From Streptomyces endocoffeicus (GTDB lineage: Bacteria; Actinomycetota; Actinomycetes; Streptomycetales; Streptomycetaceae), in the NCBI RefSeq assembly GCF_016741935.1, contig NZ_JAERRG010000055.1, positions 1-38,880 of the forward strand: a stretch of DNA of 38,880 bases. The letters run 5' to 3'. Positions within the stretch are counted from its first letter, which is position 1. Every line of letters starts with the position of its first letter. The notes under the pieces were generated by a model, which did no database searches, had not been told where the DNA came from, and saw nothing but the letters and a program-made list of their open reading frames with translations. Below are positions 16,328 through 24,620 of the stretch, piece after piece. A program made the translations under genes and the position numbers.

Positions 16328-17788
16328 GTGAGACTGCCAGACCCGACGGCGTCACGAGCCCTGCTGCTCGGCACGAGCAGCTATGTGGATCCCGAACTGC
16401 CGGACCTGCCCGCCATCAAGAACAACGTCCAGGACTTAGCCGAGATTCTGACCAGCGACCAGGGTACGCGGTTGCAGCCCGACTGCTGCACTGCCTTGCT
16501 CGATCAGGACGATCGCGTGGTGATCGGCGAACGCTTGACAACCTTGGCTGCAACTGCCGAGGATCTCCTGCTTGTCTACTTCGCGGGCCACGGCCTGATT
16601 GGGCCGGATGGCGAGCTCTACCTATCTCTCCCAGGGTCACGGGTCGACCGAGACCTCGTGTCGTGGAGCAGCCTGCCGTTTTCGTTGTTGCGAGGCGCTC
16701 TCGCTAACGCACGTGCCAAAAACCGTGTTCTGATCCTCGATTGTTGCTTCTCTGGAATGGCAATCGATGTGATGGCCGATGTGGAGAGCATGGTCGCCGG
16801 TCAGATAGAGATATCCGGGACCTGCACCTTGGCATCGACGGCGGCCAACCGTGCCGCCGTGTCTCCTGCGGACGCGAGAAACACCGCCTATACCGGCGAA
16901 CTGCTTGAGTTGCTGGGCAACGGTCTCGACAGCGATGCCGAGTTCGTGACATTGCTGGCCGCCCACGAACACCTCTCGAGAACGCTCGTCAGCCGCGGGC
17001 TTCCACGGCCCGAGCAGCGCAACACCGGAACGATCGGCTGGCTCGCGCTTGCCCCGAACTCGCTGCCAGTCGGGAGCGAGGTGCTCAATCTATCAACGGG
17101 AGAAAAGGGTTGGCACCCCTACCGGGATGCCGCTGAAGCGATGCGGTTTGCAACAATGAAGGATCCGGAACGTCGGCTGCGATCAGGCGCCCGCTCCGAT
17201 GTCGACGACATGTTCGAACTCGGTCGTCTCCTGGAGCAACAGGGCGACACCACAGAAGCCGAACACTACTATCGAAAGGCTGCCGATCGAGGCCACATAT
17301 TCGCCCAGCGTCGGTATTCACCGAGCCTAGAAAGCTCCTCGGGCGACCCGCTGGTCGTGACGACGATGAGAGGAGCGGAAAATGGAAGCGCCTCGTCAAG
17401 CGACGGGCGGCGGCACGCTCCCCTCGGTGGCCATACCGTCCGCCTCTATGTCGAGGCCGTCTGCGACCAAGCCGTCCTGCTACGGGCGTTGAGACCTGTG
17501 GTCGTAGTCCGAGAGCCTCCGCTGGACGGAGATCTTATTATTCCCATGGCAGCCGTGGAGGTGCGAAGGTACGAACTTGATCTAGATTCCGATTCACCGA
17601 GGCTGTCCGGTCCGCCATTCTTATACACCGTTTCCCGTAGTGATCCCGAGGTCTTCGAGATAACCACACAGTGCGAGCATCACTACGTTGAGTGGTATCT
17701 GGAATTGGAGTGGACCTGCGCCGGGCAAGTAGGCGTCACTGCCATCAATCGCGAACATCCCTTCCAAACAGCCGCATGGGCTCGCTGA
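16328..17788 (+). CDS. Caspase-like protease with Sel1-like repeat and novel C-terminal domain
   Basis: This 486-residue protein starts at GTG 16328 behind a G-rich ribosome site. Residues 1-240 are a caspase-fold (C14) domain: LPDPTASRALLLGTSSYVDP at the start, catalytic His88 in VYFAGHG, and catalytic Cys140 in LDCCFSG. Residues 291-330 contain one Sel1-like helical repeat (DMFELGRLLEQQGDTTEAEH and AADRGHIFAQRRY). A Ser/Gly linker leads to residues 367-486, a beta-rich domain with FLYTVSRSDPEVFEI and VEWYLELEWTCAGQVG, ending HPFQTAAWAR, which I cannot name. By analogy with the EACC1-associated caspases, activation would cleave host proteins and stop growth upon a threat. The C-terminal domain could sense the trigger. 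DNA in its 3' third is less GC-rich than its neighbours. Confidence 0.85.
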   Translation: MRLPDPTASRALLLGTSSYVDPELPDLPAIKNNVQDLAEILTSDQGTRLQPDCCTALLDQDDRVVIGERLTTLAATAEDLLLVYFAGHGLIGPDGELYLSLPGSRVDRDLVSWSSLPFSLLRGALANARAKNRVLILDCCFSGMAIDVMADVESMVAGQIEISGTCTLASTAANRAAVSPADARNTAYTGELLELLGNGLDSDAEFVTLLAAHEHLSRTLVSRGLPRPEQRNTGTIGWLALAPNSLPVGSEVLNLSTGEKGWHPYRDAAEAMRFATMKDPERRLRSGARSDVDDMFELGRLLEQQGDTTEAEHYYRKAADRGHIFAQRRYSPSLESSSGDPLVVTTMRGAENGSASSSDGRRHAPLGGHTVRLYVEAVCDQAVLLRALRPVVVVREPPLDGDLIIPMAAVEVRRYELDLDSDSPRLSGPPFLYTVSRSDPEVFEITTQCEHHYVEWYLELEWTCAGQVGVTAINREHPFQTAAWAR

Positions 17789-17884
17789 TGGCCACAGTTG
17801 AGCCGCCGTGAGACAGAATTCAGACATAGTGCAGCCCGACGGTGGGGATCAACGTCGGCCCCTGGGAGGTCCTGTCCTTGGACG

Positions 17885-18389
17885 CGGATCTTGCCTGAGG
17901 ACGAGTGGGCAACGTTCTGCTTCTCCGCCGAGGGCAAGCCCATGGCCTGCTCGAAGGGGCTCACGATCGGATCGCACTACTCGATGGACGACATGCCAGC
18001 GCTGGACGTCCTGCTGCATCCTGGCGGCCGGGGAACCCGGCCTCAGCTCAACGACAGCCGGCACCTGGAGTGGGTGCGCCGCCAGCGCCGGTCGGTTCCG
18101 CTCATGACGAGCGTGTGCACGGGCTCGCTCGTCTTCGCTGCGGCCGGGCCTGCTGACCGGGCGTCCGGCCACCACCCATTGGGCCTCGTTGGAACAACTC
18201 AAAGAACTCGACCCGACGGTCGACGTGCGGGCCGACGAGCGGTTCGTCGATGACGGTGACACGGTCACCCCCGCGGGGGTCTCGGCCGGCATCGACATGG
18301 CTCTCCACCCCGTCGCCCGGTTGTCATCTCCGGAACGCGCGCGTCAGGTGCGCCGCGGTATTCAGTACGATCCGCAGCCACCGGTGTGA
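17885..18389 (+). pseudogene. DJ-1/PfpI-family protein, truncated and frameshifted
   Basis: The first frame reads LPEDEWATFCFSAEGKPMAC, LDVLLHPGGRGTRPQLND and VPLMTSVCTGSLVFAAAG, which includes the nucleophilic Cys of DJ-1/PfpI proteins in VCTGS. One extra base near 18145-18155 shifts the frame. The continuation is LLTGRPATTHWASLEQLKEL and AGVSAGIDMALHPVARL, ending RRGIQYDPQPPV. The N-terminal 30-50 residues are absent. The gene is the last item of the transposon cargo and converges on tnpC. It is probably inactive. Confidence 0.78.
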
Positions 18390-18409
18390 CGTGACCACGT
18401 CGATGACGA

Positions 18410-18862
18410 TCAGTCAGGCAGGCCTCGCTCGCGGAGGTGTCGTCGTAGGCGGAGGATCTCGCCGTGGGCGGCGGCCAGTCGTTGTTCGAGCTCTTGGGCC
18501 TGTTCGCGGTGTGCGGCGCGTTCGCGGCGGAGGGACTCGGTGAGAGTGTGGATCACCGTCCCGTCGTCCGCCGAGGGTTCCTGGCGGGGCGGTCGGGTGT
18601 GTACCCGCTGCTGGCCGCGCAACGTCTCGATGCGTTTGCGCAGTTCGACGTGGGCATAGAGGAAGTCGAGGCTGACATCGGATGCGCGGGCGACAGCCCG
18701 GAAGTTGATCTCCTCGTCCTCCTTGATCAGCTTTCGGATGCCCGCCTCCGCTCGTTGGACGGCCTGCTGGTGCTTGTCCTGTGCGGCCTGCCGCAGGGCG
18801 GCGATCCGCCGGTCGGCAGGAGGCACAGTTTCCGGGGCCGTTTCATCCGGCCGTTTGTTCAT
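18410..18862 (-). CDS. tnpC: TnpC-type accessory protein (DUF6262-like)
   Basis: This 150-residue, highly charged protein has a helix-turn-helix-like part (NFRAVARASDVSLDFLYAHV) followed by a long coiled coil (ERAAHREQAQELEQRLAAAH and the Arg-rich tail). It matches in size, position and charge the third gene of Tn554-type elements, whose TnpC stimulates transposition and influences orientation. Its ATG at 18862 overlaps the tnpB stop as ATGA, so translation is coupled. It is the last gene of the transposition operon and converges on the DJ-1/PfpI remnant. Confidence 0.82.
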   Translation of the reverse strand: MNKRPDETAPETVPPADRRIAALRQAAQDKHQQAVQRAEAGIRKLIKEDEEINFRAVARASDVSLDFLYAHVELRKRIETLRGQQRVHTRPPRQEPSADDGTVIHTLTESLRRERAAHREQAQELEQRLAAAHGEILRLRRHLRERGLPD

Positions 18863-21057
18863 GAGCGTGATGCCCCTTTGCTGTCCGAGGCGCCGGTGGC
18901 GTCCTGGTAGCCCGTGCGACCGAGCACGCCGGCGCCGCGGACGACGATGGTGCTGCCGGCTGGCTGGGCTTCGAGGGCGGTGATCTCCAGCTGCATGCTG
19001 CGGATCTCCGCATTGCGCTGTTCCAGCCAGACGTTGGCCCCGCTCATCGGCTCGCCGTACCGCTCGGTGTGGCGGGCCTGCCGGGTGGCGACCAGGGACT
19101 GGGTCTCGGCGAGTTGACGCTGGATGTCCGGTAGGAAGGTGCGGTCGGTTGCGAAGTGGTCGCAGCCGTGGCATGCGTTTCCCTTGTCGCAGGACCGGGT
19201 GGGCGGCAGTAGGCAGTAACCGTTGGGCAGGATGCGGTCGGTGCGGCGGTCGAGCTGCACGAGGTCGAGCATGTCGCGGCGGTTCATTCCGATCTCGCGC
19301 CCGTCGCGCCCGACCTTGGCCAGGGCGAGGAATTCGCGTTCGGCGGTGCTCGCAAGGGTCGCCGCGTATCGCATCGTCATCTCCGGGGAGAGGTGGCCGA
19401 GGTAGCGCTGGACGACGTGGATGGGGGCACCGGCGTTGATGAGTGTGGTGGCCTTCGTGTGGCGGAGCCGGTGGCTTCGTGAGTAGAGGAGGAGCTCGCC
19501 GCGCGAGTCGCGCATGTTCAAGTGGTGGCTGAAGTCCTTCAGGACGTGGTTGTAGTTGCTGGTCTCCCAGGACTTGGTGCCGTGCCGGTTGCCGGTGGTC
19601 TTCGGGAACAGGTAGCGGATGGTCTCGGCGGGGCCCAGGTGCCAGTGCTCGCGCACCCATGCCTGCTGTTCCCGGATGATCTCGACCACGTCGCGGCCGA
19701 CGAGGATGGTGTTCGGCGCCGCGTCGATTTTCGTCTGCTGGTAGCGGAGCCGCGCGACCATCCCGCCCTCCGGAACGGCGGCGGCGTCCAGGCCGGGGAT
19801 GTCGGACAGCGGCTCGAAGTCCATCATCAGCACTTCGCTGGCCCTGCGCCCGGTCATGGCCTGGATGAGCCAAGCCCGCATGACTGCAGGATGTCCGAGC
19901 CCGGCCAGCTCAACCTGGCAGGCATCACGGACGACGGCGCGGGTCTGCTCGGCCGGCAGGCCGAGGAGCTCGATGTGGGTGAGCATGCTGCTGAGGTCGG
20001 TGTCGTTGATGTAGTTGCGTTCATCGGCCTCGCGGACCGCGCGCTGACGGGGCCGGTCGGCGGGGCGGAACATGCGGGCATGGCTGTCGGTGAGCGCCAG
20101 CCACCGCGCATCGTCCAGGGCTTCGGCGGCCTCGGTGCGGCAGTCGGTCATGACCCGGTAGAACAGGTCGATCGTCTGCAGGTTCTTGTTGATCGTCCTC
20201 GGCTGGAGGCTGCCGCCGACCTCGGCTCGGCCCGGCGTCTCGCGCTGCCAGTTGTGCAGGAAGGTGCCGAAGTCCAGCGCGAGTGCGCGCAGACTCCGCT
20301 CGGAGCCGTCCGCCAAGGCGGGGTGGTGGATTCCACGCTCGGTCACGAACGCGGCGAAGCGCGCCGTGTTCACGCGGTGCTGCATCACTGTCGACCAGGT
20401 CAGCTGCCCGGATTCCATCTGCAGCCGTAGGTAGAACTTGGTCCCCTCCCGCAGCCAGGGAGGGGTGATGTCGCCCCAGCGGACGGCGGTGTTGGCGCGT
20501 GGTTCGTGTTCGCGCCGCGGGATGCGTGGGTCCAGCCGCAGCGACCAGATGTCGTGGCGCCACCAGTCGACCTCGCTGGCGTACTGCCGCAGTAGCCGTT
20601 CCAGCATTCCGCGCAGGGCGTGCTCGGCTCGGATCCGATGCCCGGGGGCGGGCATCCGGCCCCGGTCGGCGTGGAATCTCCGGGCCCAGGCGGTCATCCA
20701 CTCGGCCAGCGACCGGTCGGCGAAAGAGGCAACGTGCGGGTGGCGTGCGATGACGTCGGCAGCGGTGGCCGCCCAGCGGTTCCACTCGCTGGCGTGGGCC
20801 TGCCGTTCACCGGTGCGCACGCAGGTGGCCAGCCACCATCCGACCTCGCGGCGCATGACCATCGGCAGAGCGGTGATGTCCAGCCGGACCTGCCGCGATC
20901 CACGCATGAACACCCCGGCCAGCCGAGGGTCCCGCCCATCGAAGAGTGGCCCGGCGAACACCGGGTCCAAGCCGTCGACCAGCGCGGCGCTCTGTGCGAA
21001 CCGGTCCGGTCCGGTCGAACCGCCGGTAGGAACTGACGGAAGGTGGTGGTCTGTCAT
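18859..21057 (-). CDS. tnpB: TnpB-type tyrosine recombinase (Tn554 family)
   Basis: The 732-residue protein carries a tyrosine-recombinase domain in its middle. The first Arg is in QAMTGRRASEVLMMDF (about 404), HxxR is SHRLRHTKATTL (about 529-532), His is in RYLGHLSPEMT (555), and the likely nucleophile is Tyr564 in MTMRYAATL. After it comes a Cys/His cluster (CLLPPTRSCDKGNACHGCDH, residues 615-634) that probably binds zinc. The N-terminal 340 residues are the DNA-binding arm. Together with TnpA it performs strand exchange during transposition. ATG at 21057 overlaps the tnpA stop (ATGA). The longer open frame upstream is antisense noise inside tnpA. Confidence 0.9.
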   Translation of the reverse strand: MTDHHLPSVPTGGSTGPDRFAQSAALVDGLDPVFAGPLFDGRDPRLAGVFMRGSRQVRLDITALPMVMRREVGWWLATCVRTGERQAHASEWNRWAATAADVIARHPHVASFADRSLAEWMTAWARRFHADRGRMPAPGHRIRAEHALRGMLERLLRQYASEVDWWRHDIWSLRLDPRIPRREHEPRANTAVRWGDITPPWLREGTKFYLRLQMESGQLTWSTVMQHRVNTARFAAFVTERGIHHPALADGSERSLRALALDFGTFLHNWQRETPGRAEVGGSLQPRTINKNLQTIDLFYRVMTDCRTEAAEALDDARWLALTDSHARMFRPADRPRQRAVREADERNYINDTDLSSMLTHIELLGLPAEQTRAVVRDACQVELAGLGHPAVMRAWLIQAMTGRRASEVLMMDFEPLSDIPGLDAAAVPEGGMVARLRYQQTKIDAAPNTILVGRDVVEIIREQQAWVREHWHLGPAETIRYLFPKTTGNRHGTKSWETSNYNHVLKDFSHHLNMRDSRGELLLYSRSHRLRHTKATTLINAGAPIHVVQRYLGHLSPEMTMRYAATLASTAEREFLALAKVGRDGREIGMNRRDMLDLVQLDRRTDRILPNGYCLLPPTRSCDKGNACHGCDHFATDRTFLPDIQRQLAETQSLVATRQARHTERYGEPMSGANVWLEQRNAEIRSMQLEITALEAQPAGSTIVVRGAGVLGRTGYQDATGASDSKGASRS

Positions 21058-22256
21058 GCCGAACTTTTTTCCAGACCACGCCAGTTGGTGGTGAACGACT
21101 TCCAGTTCGCCAGGGTCTTCAGCTCGGCGTCTTCGGTGACCCAGCCGTAGAGGGTGAGCGTGGTTTGCACATCGGCGTGGCCCATTCGCCGCATCACCAC
21201 GTGCTCGTGAGCACCGGACAGCAGCAGCGCAGTCGCGTGGGTGTGGCGCCACCAGTGCGGCGTCCAGGCGGACGGAACGGCCTTCCCTAGTCGGCGCTTG
21301 AGGCGGTCGACCAGGTCGTAGACGGTCTCCGGCCGCAGCGGCGCGAGCCACTCGCCGCGACGCAGGTTGACGAACACCCACCAGTTCTCCAGGTCCACCG
21401 CCCGGTGGGCGTCGGCGTCGCACAGTTCCCACACGTACTCGCTGTGCAGACGCTCCAGATCGTCACTGATGTAGATGCGGCGGAACCGGCCGTTCTTCAC
21501 CCGCACCCCGGCCGGGTGGTCCTGCCGTGGCACGACCTCGACGTACGGGGTCCCGCCCCGGCCGACATGCCAGTCGCAGTGCTTGAGCGACAGACACTCA
21601 CCCAGCCGCATCCCGGTCTCGCTCAGCGTCGCGAACAGCAACCGGTCGCGTACCGATCCCGACCACTGCCCCGAGCCTGCGTCGAAGCGCGCGCACCCGT
21701 CAAGGATCACCTCGGCCTGAGCCGGAGTGAGCACCGGGGCCGGCCCACGCTCGCGGCTTCGGACCCGCACCGCCGGGCTCGCATGACCGGCCCCGCGGTC
21801 CAGATGGGCCAGGGCCCGAACGTATCGGCTGCGGGCCCGGCGCCCACCGACTCGGTAGAGCCGCCCGGCAACCTCCACCCCGTGCACATCCGCGTGATAC
21901 CGGTAGAACGACAGCACCGCCGCTACCCGCAACCCCACCGTCGACTCCGCCACCCCCTTTGCGGACGCACTCGCGGTCGGCAGCCGGTGCACTCCGACCG
22001 GATCACCGGTCCGCAGCACCGTCAAGAATGGCAGGAACGACGGAAGCGTCACCGCGTCCCAGGCCAGCCCGGCCGCCTCCAGGTAGTCCCACCACGCGCT
22101 CAGCGACGCGGCGTAGGAGCGGACGGTGTGCGGCGACGCATCCCGCCCGACGCGTAGGAACTCCAAGAACTCCTCCGCAGGCGCGACCGGCAAGTGGTCC
22201 GAGCCAACCACCGTCCACGTTCGCCCCGGGCCCAACTCGACTCTTTGCACTGGCAC
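21054..22256 (-). CDS. tnpA: TnpA-type tyrosine recombinase (Tn554 family)
   Basis: The 400-residue enzyme has an N-terminal SAM-like core-binding domain (EEFLEFLRVGRDASPHTVRS) and a C-terminal catalytic domain. Catalytic residues visible are Arg217 in SETGMRLGECL, His334 and Arg337 in HWWRHTHATALLL, His360 in RRMGHADVQTT and Tyr370 in LTLYGWV. Start is GTG at 22256. The transposon end is 127 bases upstream, so its promoter lies within that short arm. It is the first gene of the coupled tnpA-tnpB-tnpC operon. In Tn554, TnpA and TnpB are both needed for site-specific insertion and excision. Confidence 0.92.
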   Translation of the reverse strand: MPVQRVELGPGRTWTVVGSDHLPVAPAEEFLEFLRVGRDASPHTVRSYAASLSAWWDYLEAAGLAWDAVTLPSFLPFLTVLRTGDPVGVHRLPTASASAKGVAESTVGLRVAAVLSFYRYHADVHGVEVAGRLYRVGGRRARSRYVRALAHLDRGAGHASPAVRVRSRERGPAPVLTPAQAEVILDGCARFDAGSGQWSGSVRDRLLFATLSETGMRLGECLSLKHCDWHVGRGGTPYVEVVPRQDHPAGVRVKNGRFRRIYISDDLERLHSEYVWELCDADAHRAVDLENWWVFVNLRRGEWLAPLRPETVYDLVDRLKRRLGKAVPSAWTPHWWRHTHATALLLSGAHEHVVMRRMGHADVQTTLTLYGWVTEDAELKTLANWKSFTTNWRGLEKSSA

Positions 22257-22371
22257 GGCGCCATGCTGCCGACGTCACCGACGCTGCCCGAGCACCTCAG
22301 ATATCGAAACGCCGACGACCACCACAACGAGTGAACCGCACGCTGACTGACGTTCCAGACGAGCACAAAAG

Positions 22372-22389
22372 AACCCCAGATAACCGCAG
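22372..22389. repeat. Right junction of the Tn554-like transposon: inverted end plus hexamer
   Basis: The transposon ends AACCCCAGATAA (22372-22383), and CCGCAG (22384-22389) follows, which is istB sequence. Compared as an inverted repeat with the left end, one base in twelve differs. Confidence 0.88.
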
Positions 22390-22629
22390 GCTCTTGTCCC
22401 GGGGGAAGGAGGCGGCCTTGATCCGGCGCTCGGACCGTCGGCGGGCCCGGTCGTCGCACTCCGCCAGCAGCAGCTCGGCGAGGAACGCCCGATATGACAT
22501 CTGATCGCGTGCGGCGCCTTCGGCGAGGTCGGGGAACTGCTGGCGGATGGTCGGCAGCCTGAGCATGCGGCATGCCTGGTCGATCGAGGCGGTGGCGGCT
22601 TCTTCGGTCAGTCCGCGCTTGCGTGTCAT
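22384..22629 (-). pseudogene. istB: IstB transposition helper ATPase, 5' part of split gene
   Basis: ATG at 22629 overlaps the istA stop (ATGA), the usual istA-istB arrangement. The product starts MTRKRGLTEEAATASIDQAC and continues with RLPTIRQQFPDLAEGAARDQ, MSYRAFLAELLLAECDDRAR and ERRIKAASFPRDKSLR, the N-terminal domain of IstB that binds DNA and IstA. Reading then runs into the transposon and stops at 22297 after 29 foreign residues. The ATPase core lies 6.8 kb away at 14990-15538. This half has no Walker motifs and should be inactive. Confidence 0.92.
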
Positions 22630-24281
22630 GATCCCTCTTTCTCGCCGGCCGTGCGGCCGTGTCGTTTCAGGAGCTGGTCGTAGTGGGCCACCGACGGCAG
22701 CGGCCGGGTGTCGGGCGGGAGGTGGGACAGCTTCCAGTCGGCCAGGAAGGTGACCGTGCCGCCGGTCTCCTCCTGTGGCTGGACGGGATGGGCCAGGGTG
22801 GGCTTCGGGGGCTCGGCGAAGGTCTCGCCTTCGGCGGCCTTGCGGGCCTCCAGCGCGACGGCGTCCGCGGTCAGGGCGCCGGCTCGGTGGGCCGCGGCGA
22901 GTCCGGCGACGACGTGTTCGTGTTCCATGTGGCGTCCCAGCAGCAGCACCTCGATCAGGGCTCTGGTGCCGGTCGCCTCGCCGTGGGCGGCGCGGGCCGC
23001 GGTCCACCAGGCTTCGTGGACGGGGGTGAACTTCCCTGCAGCTTTGGCCTGTTCGAGGGCGGTTGATCCGGGGAAGGCGCCCGGCTTGCGCAGGAGTGCC
23101 TCCAGGTAGTGGTCCAGGACCAGGCGGGATTCGCCCCGGCCGCTGAGGCGTTCGTGGTGGGCGACCACGGTGCGGCCGTCATAGACGACCAGGTCGTTGG
23201 CGTGCAGCAGCACCCGCAGCTGGCGGCCGATGAAGCGGACCGGGACCGAGTAAGAGTTGCAGCGTACGGTGACCTGGCCGAAGCGGTTGACCCGCGGAGT
23301 GAACCAGCGGCCGGTCTCGAACACCTCGCGGGGCAGCGGCCGCAGCAGCGGCTGTTCCTGGGCGAAGTACTCGCCGACGGTGCGAGTCTTCGACCGAAGG
23401 CGGCGGCCTTCATCGTCCAGGTCCCACTGGTCGACCATGGCGTTCAGCTCGGTCAGCGAGGCGACCTCGGGGACGGGGACGAAGTGGTTGCGCCGGTAGT
23501 AGCCGATCTGGCCTTCGACGCCGCCCTTCTCATGGGCGCCTTCGATGCCGGGACGGCAGTAGAAGGCATCGACGCCCCAGTGCGAGCGAAAGGCCGTCCA
23601 GCGGTCGTTCTCCACCCTCGCTCTGGACAGGCCCAGGACCCGCTCGACCGCGGCCCGCAGGTTGTCGTAGCGGATCCGGCCGCGGGGTGTACCGCCCAGC
23701 ACCCGAAACGCGTGCACGTGCCCTTCGAAGAATGCCTCCTGCCCGCAGGAGGCGAACACCCGGTGCACCGCCTTGCCGGAGTAGGACAGCCGCATCGAGA
23801 ACAGATAGACTTTGGTCATCTTGCCCGCGAGCATGACGTGCACGTCACCGAAGTCGACCTCGGCCTCCGCCCCAGGCAGATGGGTCTGCGGCACGAACAT
23901 CGAATCCGGGCCCACCCCGGCCTGCCGGCGGACCTCCTTGCGGCGGTCCTTCACGTAGACGCGGACCATGGAATACGAGATGTCGTCGGCCGCATGGTCC
24001 TCGACCAGGCGGTCGTAGATGCGCTGGGCGGTGTGCCGCTGTTTGGGCGGAGCGTCCAGGTCAGCCAGCAGCATCCCGTCGATCAGCGGTTTGTAGGGAT
24101 CGAGTCGGGACTCCTTGCGCCGTTGTTTCTTCCGTGGCTCGGGCCATTGCCCGTCCAGGGCCCGCCGGACCGTCCTCCAGGTCACGTTGTGCGTGCGCTG
24201 AAGCGCCCGCAGCGACATGCCCATCCGGTGATCTCGGCGGATCGCCGCGTACAACTCGACCTTCGACTGCGAGTTACCCAT
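22626..24281 (-). CDS. istA: IS21-family transposase IstA
   Basis: The 551-residue protein opens with a helix-turn-helix (LRALQRTHNVTWRTVRRALD). A DDE catalytic core follows: first Asp in AEVDFGDVHVML, second in RIRYDNLRAAVERVL, and the Glu in EGAHEKGGVEGQIGYYRRN. A beta-barrel region with NSYSVPVRFIGRQLRVLL and a C-terminal tail complete it. IstA cuts and joins the ends of IS21 elements with help from IstB. ATG at 24281 follows a GAGGG ribosome site. All catalytic residues are present, but the split istB should leave the element immobile unless IstB is supplied elsewhere. Confidence 0.92.
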   Translation of the reverse strand: MGNSQSKVELYAAIRRDHRMGMSLRALQRTHNVTWRTVRRALDGQWPEPRKKQRRKESRLDPYKPLIDGMLLADLDAPPKQRHTAQRIYDRLVEDHAADDISYSMVRVYVKDRRKEVRRQAGVGPDSMFVPQTHLPGAEAEVDFGDVHVMLAGKMTKVYLFSMRLSYSGKAVHRVFASCGQEAFFEGHVHAFRVLGGTPRGRIRYDNLRAAVERVLGLSRARVENDRWTAFRSHWGVDAFYCRPGIEGAHEKGGVEGQIGYYRRNHFVPVPEVASLTELNAMVDQWDLDDEGRRLRSKTRTVGEYFAQEQPLLRPLPREVFETGRWFTPRVNRFGQVTVRCNSYSVPVRFIGRQLRVLLHANDLVVYDGRTVVAHHERLSGRGESRLVLDHYLEALLRKPGAFPGSTALEQAKAAGKFTPVHEAWWTAARAAHGEATGTRALIEVLLLGRHMEHEHVVAGLAAAHRAGALTADAVALEARKAAEGETFAEPPKPTLAHPVQPQEETGGTVTFLADWKLSHLPPDTRPLPSVAHYDQLLKRHGRTAGEKEGS

Positions 24282-24373
24282 GAGGCCCTCAGCGGGAGAA
24301 GCACACCTCACAGTCCCACCGCAAGCCCCCAAGTGACGTCAAAACAAACTGACATCGCAAACTCGGTCAGATG

Positions 24374-24413
24374 GTGACTCCCACAGTCACATCGAAACGG
24401 CTCCCGCAGTCAC
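24374..24413. repeat. Terminal repeats of the IS21 element
   Basis: CTCCCACAGTCAC (24378-24390) and CTCCCGCAGTCAC (24401-24413) are direct repeats 23 bases apart; the first is part of a small palindrome GTGACT...AGTCAC. IS21-family ends typically carry several such transposase-binding repeats. The integrase remnant begins immediately to the right, so this is close to the element end. Confidence 0.6.
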
Positions 24414-24620
24414 GCTCATAACCACCCGGCACAGCGCGGTCGCCTGGCGGAGATCCGCGACAACCTCCTCGACCGGATCGCCGAGGCCGAGCGGGAAGGC
24501 TGGCTCGGCGAGATCGAAGGGCTCCAGGTCAGCCTCGCCGGCGCTCAGTCCAAGATCAGCCAGCTCGACACGGCCGCCAGAGGCGGACCCGTGATGCTCG
24601 GCCTGCCAACCCTGCGATAG
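24412..24620 (+). pseudogene. C-terminal remnant of an integrase/recombinase
   Basis: The frame reads NHPAQRGRLAEIRDNLLDRI, AEAEREGWLGEIEGLQVSLA and GAQSKISQLDTAARG, ending MLGLPTLR before TAG at 24620. This resembles the helical tail of actinobacterial phage-type integrases (pattern R..I..NL..RI.EA.REGWLGE.EGL..SLA.A..K), which lies after the catalytic Tyr. Everything upstream has been removed by the IS21 insertion. Confidence 0.65.

Larger units (their letters stand above)
15539..22383. mobile_element. Tn554-like transposon carrying an EACC1-caspase module
   Basis: The unit has inverted ends TTATCCGGGGTT and AACCCCAGATAA and lies between two CCGCAG hexamers. Excising it with one hexamer joins DKSLR to AFDFEANPN, the expected IstB sequence, with the frame intact. 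The minus-strand operon tnpA-tnpB-tnpC has product sizes (400, 732 and 150 residues) and order that match Tn554, whose two tyrosine recombinases and accessory TnpC carry out site-specific transposition. The plus-strand cargo is EACC1, a caspase-like protein and a broken DJ-1/PfpI gene. Classical Tn554 is not described as having inverted ends or a duplication, so the hexamer is better viewed as the crossover core than as a DDE-type target duplication. Confidence 0.88.
14908..24413 (-). mobile_element. IS21-family element, interrupted by a Tn554-like transposon
   Basis: istA (22626-24281) and a split istB (22384-22629 plus 14990-15538) form one minus-strand operon. Without the 6.85-kb insert and one hexamer copy the element would measure about 2.6 kb, normal for IS21. 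The right end carries repeated CTCCC[A/G]CAGTCAC motifs at 24378-24390 and 24401-24413, of the kind IstA binds. The left terminus lies between 14908 and 14989 but I could not fix the exact base, nor a target duplication. Confidence 0.75.

Noticed and set aside
21058..21432. A 125-codon N-terminal extension of tnpB
   Set aside because: It lies inside tnpA in another frame, and the ATG at 21057 overlapping the tnpA stop is the natural start.
18410..22256. A recombinase-in-trio (RIT) element
   Set aside because: RIT elements have three tyrosine recombinases. Here the third product is a short charged TnpC-like protein without catalytic residues, so the Tn554 family fits better.
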